From JAKLQR01 sp963753165 (GTDB lineage: Bacteria > Nitrospirota > Thermodesulfovibrionia > Thermodesulfovibrionales > SM23-35), in assembly GCA_963753165.1 (NCBI GenBank), contig CAVWBP010000031.1:1-64000 (forward strand): DNA of 64,000 nucleotides, given 5' to 3'. This document shows, piece by piece, positions 60,660-64,000 of the stretch. The notes under the pieces were generated by a model, which was given only the letters and a program-made list of their open reading frames with translations, was not told where the DNA came from and searched no databases. Both the position numbers and the translations under genes were made by a program. How positions within the stretch are numbered: position 1 is the stretch's first letter; every line of letters starts with the position of its first letter.

Positions 60660-63212
60660 TCAGATTTTTGACAGGGCCTGTTTCAGGTCGGCAATCAGAT
60701 CGTCCACATCTTCCAGCCCCAAGGCTATCCGCACGAGGTTGTCCACCATGCCGATTGAACGGCGGTAATCCTCGGGATAATCGAAGAATGACATGGTCGC
60801 CATCTGTGTCACCAGGCTTTCGGTCCCGCCAAGGCTCGGCGTGATCAGGAAAAGTTCCAGCGCATCGATAAACCTGCGTGTCTCTTTCTCACCGCCCTTG
60901 ACCAGAAAGGTGATAACACTGCCAAAACCCCGCATCTGCTGGACCGCTATCCCGTGGTCGGGGTGCGATTCAAGTCCCGGATACCACACCTTCTCTATTT
61001 TCGGATGCGCCTCGAGCATCTCGGCGATCTTCAGACCGGCACGGTTGTGGTGTTCCATTCTCAGGGCAAAGGTCTTCAATCCCCGTTCGAGCAGGAAACA
61101 GGTAAACGGTCCCGGCATAGCCCCTATCATCCGCTGGGTGCGGCTGAGCTTATTAAGCAGGGCATGCTTGCCGAGGGTCACCCCTGCCAGCAGGTCGTTG
61201 TGTCCGCCGAGGTATTTGGTGGCAGAGTGGATAACGATATCGACGCCCATTTCAAGCGGCTTTATGTTATAAGGCGTTGCCAGTGTAGCGTCTATGATCG
61301 TCAACAGCTTGCGCTTTTTCGCAACTTTTACCACTGCCGGCAAGTCTAAAATGCGGAGATACGGGTTGGTGGGCGATTCGGTAAAGATAATGTTGGTGTT
61401 CGGCTGGATCGCTTTTTCGATTGCCTCTGCAGTCGGATCCACCAGCGAAACCTCCACCCCGAATTCAGCCAGCAGGCTTGTGGCAAAGTCACGTGTCTGG
61501 CGATAGCAGTCGTTGGTGAAGATAATATGGCCTTTGGGCTGCATGTAAGCCATCAATGTTAAAATCACCGCGCTCATGCCGGTTGAAAAGAGCATTGCCC
61601 GTTCAGCGCCTTCAATGGCTGCGAGTTTGCGTTCGCATTCCTGCTGGGTCGGATTGCCGTAGCGGCCATATTCATGCTCCCGTTCCACACGCCCCTCGCT
61701 CTTGTCCTTCATAAATTTCAGCAATTCAGCGGTATTGTCGAAATAGTAATTTGAAGTCTGGACAATCGGGGTAGAAACGGCATAATGCGCTTTCTGTGTG
61801 CGGCTCGTGCCGTGAATTGCAAGAGTGGCGGATTTCCAGTTTCTGGCGCTTGATGGTTTTTTCGACATCGGTTTTCTCCTCTTCTGTAAAGCAAACTGAA
61901 GGGCTTCCTTGACCGCGTCCACGCTGGGCGGCAGCTCTATCGGTTGATTGGCGAAATCACAGGGGAAATCCAGAGCGTCCTCATGGTAGCGTACCTTGAA
62001 GTCGGTAAACTTCAGTCCGTGCGCAGTGGAAATCACCACAACGCGCTCAGACTTGTCAATCTTGCCGTCCTTGATTAGTTTGATCAGCACTGCAAGCGCA
62101 ACACCGGTGTGCGGGCAGTTGAACATGCCGGTAAGATCACCCAGCGCAGCTGCGTCTGCCAGTTCCTGTTCGGTAGCCTGCTCAACAATGCCGTTGAACT
62201 GCCTGAGGACGCGGACAGCCTTTTCAAAACTGACAGGGTTGCCGATCTGTATGGCGCTGGCTAATGTCTTCTGCGCCTGTATTGGTTCGAAAGCCTCGAA
62301 GTTTGTGAGATAAGCCCGGTAAAGCGGGTTGGCCCTTTCAGCCTGCGCGACAATAATACGCGGCAGTTTTTTAATAATGCCGAGATCGCGCATCATAAGG
62401 AGACCGTTGCCCAGGGCCGAGACGTTCCCGAGATTGCCGCCCGGAATAATGATCACGTCGGGGATATCCCAATCGAATTGCTGAACGATTTCGATTCCAA
62501 GAGTTTTCTGTCCCTCTACACGCAGTGAGTTCATTGAATTGGCCAGATAAATGGTTTCGTCTTTGGTAATCTCCTTCACTATACTCATGCAGCCGTCAAA
62601 ATCAGTATCGAGAGACAATACCAGCGCCCCGTTGGCGATCGGCTGAATAAGCTGTGCAATGGAAATTTTTCCTTTTGGGAGAAGCACGATAGACTGGATG
62701 CCTGCAGCGGCACAGTAAACCGCCAGAGCGGCTGAGGTATCGCCGGTGGAAGCACAGGCAACAGCTTTAATAGGCGCGCCCTCGCTGATCATCTGCTTGA
62801 CCTGCGACACAAGCACCGTCATGCCGAGGTCTTTAAAGGAGCCGCTGTGTGAGTTGCCGCAGAGCTTTACCCAGAGATCATCCAGTCCGACCATTTTCCC
62901 GAACCGTTCAGCCCAGAACAGATTGGTATTGCCCTCGTAAAGCGATACGATGTTCTCGTTTTCAATCTGCGGCAGAACCCACTCCTTCTTTCCCCATACA
63001 CCTGAACCATAGGGCCACTCGTTGGACTTATAGCGTTCAGCGAACAGTTTTTTCCAGCTCTTTGTATCGCGCCGGGCAAGGGCCTTAAGATCGTGCCGCA
63101 CCTCAAGCAGTGATCCGCATGTTTTGCAGCGGTAGATGATCGAGTTGAGCGGATAGTTCGCCTTACACTGTTCGTTTATGCATTGAAACCATGCTCGATT
63201 TGACATAGACAC
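60660..63212 (-). CDS. Fused threonine synthase/cystathionine gamma-synthase-type enzyme
   Basis: One uninterrupted 850-residue frame encodes two PLP enzymes. Residues 1-448 are a threonine synthase: a zinc-ribbon start (CINEQCKANYPL..YRCKTCG) and GNSHSGSFKDLGMTVLVSQV with the PLP Lys. CASTGDTSAALAVYCAAAGI and GGNLGNVSALGNGLLMMRDL are also typical. Residues 449-850 (from Met at 61868) are a Cys/Met-metabolism enzyme: YGRYGNPTQQECERKLAAIE, LFSTGMSAVILTLMAY, IVIHSATKYLGGHNDLLAGV with the PLP Lys, and LGGTESLVTQMATMS. The junction retains AGAGGAG followed by ATG, so separate translation of part two is also possible. Both enzymes can use activated homoserine, the branch point to threonine or methionine. 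Confidence 0.88.
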   Translation of the reverse strand: MSMSNRAWFQCINEQCKANYPLNSIIYRCKTCGSLLEVRHDLKALARRDTKSWKKLFAERYKSNEWPYGSGVWGKKEWVLPQIENENIVSLYEGNTNLFWAERFGKMVGLDDLWVKLCGNSHSGSFKDLGMTVLVSQVKQMISEGAPIKAVACASTGDTSAALAVYCAAAGIQSIVLLPKGKISIAQLIQPIANGALVLSLDTDFDGCMSIVKEITKDETIYLANSMNSLRVEGQKTLGIEIVQQFDWDIPDVIIIPGGNLGNVSALGNGLLMMRDLGIIKKLPRIIVAQAERANPLYRAYLTNFEAFEPIQAQKTLASAIQIGNPVSFEKAVRVLRQFNGIVEQATEQELADAAALGDLTGMFNCPHTGVALAVLIKLIKDGKIDKSERVVVISTAHGLKFTDFKVRYHEDALDFPCDFANQPIELPPSVDAVKEALQFALQKRRKPMSKKPSSARNWKSATLAIHGTSRTQKAHYAVSTPIVQTSNYYFDNTAELLKFMKDKSEGRVEREHEYGRYGNPTQQECERKLAAIEGAERAMLFSTGMSAVILTLMAYMQPKGHIIFTNDCYRQTRDFATSLLAEFGVEVSLVDPTAEAIEKAIQPNTNIIFTESPTNPYLRILDLPAVVKVAKKRKLLTIIDATLATPYNIKPLEMGVDIVIHSATKYLGGHNDLLAGVTLGKHALLNKLSRTQRMIGAMPGPFTCFLLERGLKTFALRMEHHNRAGLKIAEMLEAHPKIEKVWYPGLESHPDHGIAVQQMRGFGSVITFLVKGGEKETRRFIDALELFLITPSLGGTESLVTQMATMSFFDYPEDYRRSIGMVDNLVRIALGLEDVDDLIADLKQALSKI

Positions 63213-63447
63213 CTTTCTCAGTTATTAGCCGGCAAAGCTGACCAAAGGAAGAATATCATAATAATTCGCCGATGATCAATGGTAATTTTCCACTCTTCTT
63301 CATAGAAGAACATACTGCCCGCGTTCTTTTTATTTTATTTTGAAGCGCTCTTTTTATCAAGCTGCCCCGTTTCCCCCGCCTCCTTCATTCTGATCCACCG
63401 TTGAGGTATACTGTAGAAAGCAATGGTTCAGAAGCAGGGTGAATAGA

Positions 63448-63891
63448 ATGCACAGGCTGATCATCCGGGATATGCGGGCAGACGATATACCCGCGGTGCT
63501 GGAGATTGAACAGATTTCATTCAGCAGCCCCTGGTCCGGAGAAATTTTTCTCAATGAACTATATAAAAAATATTCGGTGTTGAAAGTTGCTGAATTCGAG
63601 GAAACCGTAATCGGATATCTCTGTGCAGATTACCTGCACCATGAATCGAATATCCTGGACCTTGCTGTGCATCCGGATTTCAGGAGACGGGGAGTTGCGA
63701 CAAGACTGACGAATGAAGCAGCAGGAGAATTGAAGGAAAAGGGTTGTGTGTTCATGTATCTGAAAGTCAGGGTTTCCAATACCGGCGGGCAGAGATTCTA
63801 TGAACGTTTGGGGTTTAAACCCGAGGGGGTGAGAAAGAAATATTATGAGAATCCGGATGAGGATGCACTGCAGATGATGGGGAGGTTATGA
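63448..63891 (+). CDS. rimI: Ribosomal-protein-alanine N-acetyltransferase RimI-like
   Basis: The 147-residue GNAT protein has the RimI pattern: MRADDIPAVLEIEQISFSSP and WSGEIFLNEL near the start, LDLAVHPDFRRRGVATRLTN (acetyl-CoA-binding motif A, RRRGVA), VRVSNTGGQRFYERLGFKPE and GVRKKYYENPDEDALQM at the end. It acetylates the N-terminal Ala of ribosomal protein S18 in E. coli; the substrate here may differ. GTG 63439 in the same frame is an alternative start. Confidence 0.9.
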   Translation: MHRLIIRDMRADDIPAVLEIEQISFSSPWSGEIFLNELYKKYSVLKVAEFEETVIGYLCADYLHHESNILDLAVHPDFRRRGVATRLTNEAAGELKEKGCVFMYLKVRVSNTGGQRFYERLGFKPEGVRKKYYENPDEDALQMMGRL

Positions 63892-63930
63892 GCGTATCAA
63901 CTTCTCTCCCGTTACGGATTCGTTGGATGA

Positions 63931-64000
63931 TTATCCGCTGATACTTTGAATTAATTCTTTTATCTTTGTTTTCTGCTCATCGGTCAGGTCGACAAACATA
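63931..64000 (-). CDS. C-terminal end of an unidentified protein entering from the right edge
   Basis: On the minus strand a frame runs in from beyond 64000 and ends at TAA 63931-63933. It reads FVDLTDEQKTKIKELIQSIS then G and stop. The ending resembles the last helix of PilZ-type proteins, but 22 residues are not enough for a call. It is convergent with rimI, 39 bases apart. Confidence 0.35.
   Translation of the reverse strand, partial: MFVDLTDEQKTKIKELIQSISG

Noticed and set aside
1..64000. CRISPR array, rRNA operon, replication origin or prophage structural genes
   Set aside because: None of their sequence signatures was found in the window.

Overview
The window looks like a bacterial chromosome piece, most likely from the phylum Nitrospirota (Thermodesulfovibrionia-like) or a similar anaerobe. 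That placement is an inference. It rests on an archaeal-type cofactor-independent phosphoglycerate mutase, an HdrA-MvhDGA hydrogenase module, a four-subunit 2-oxoacid:ferredoxin oxidoreductase, a soluble NuoEFG-like complex rich in iron-sulfur domains, MglA/MglB polarity proteins and multidomain secreted proteins. By eye GC is near 50% from about 2.6 kb onward. The first 2.5 kb is clearly richer in GC and made of gene fragments.

Layout. 1-2.5 kb: a tRNA-Thr 3' fragment, then a mosaic of broken genes (a secreted beta-helix-like protein, an LLM flavin oxidoreductase, a GST and a medium-chain reductase). 2.5-5.7 kb: an IS110-family transposase with a long non-coding flank, then a group II intron whose reverse transcriptase ORF is frameshifted. 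5.8-16 kb, all minus strand: TatD-associated radical SAM protein, tatD broken by a palindromic repeat, apgM, a CZB/poly-HAMP chemoreceptor, tusA, and hdrA-mvhD-mvhG-mvhA. 16.2-18.1 kb: tRNA-Ala(CGC) and a phospholipase-B-like Ntn-hydrolase lipoprotein. 18.3-28.1 kb, minus strand: mglA-mglB, porCDAB and nuoE-nuoF-nuoG-like genes. 28.3-35.1 kb, plus strand: yicC-remA-gmk-rpoZ-coaBC, a TPR/roadblock pair, htrA and a 52-residue zinc-ribbon protein. 35.6-39.3 kb: rpoD, a PAS-LuxR regulator with a large inverted repeat over its promoter and start, aroQ, and an M24 peptidase. 39.4-42.9 kb, minus: acyl-CoA/ACP synthetase, a FadL-like porin and a small secreted protein. 43.1-48.7 kb, plus: efp-accB-accC-thiE, a LivJ-like binding protein and pfkA. 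48.7-51.7 kb: two pseudouridine synthases, engB and a short CvfB-like protein. 51.8-60.6 kb: an adenylate cyclase whose start lies inside a RAYT/REP element, a broken zinc-phospholipase-like gene, a 1,309-residue secreted mosaic protein and a response regulator-PilZ protein. 60.7-64 kb: a threonine synthase/cystathionine gamma-synthase-type fusion, rimI and the end of an unidentified gene.

Functional picture. Por would oxidise pyruvate or another 2-oxoacid and reduce ferredoxin. The HdrA-Mvh and NuoEFG-like sets look able to exchange electrons among H2, NAD(H) and ferredoxin, possibly by flavin-based bifurcation, although HdrB/HdrC and a Nuo membrane arm are not in the window. Housekeeping genes sit in conserved operons.

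Caution. At least eight otherwise conserved genes carry reading-frame breaks (ltrA, tatD, hdrA, coaBC with about five, fadL, accC, an rluA-type gene, and the phospholipase-like gene with several). Several breaks lie in or next to short homopolymers, so part of this pattern may be sequencing or assembly error rather than biology. The GC-rich left end could also be a chimeric join.
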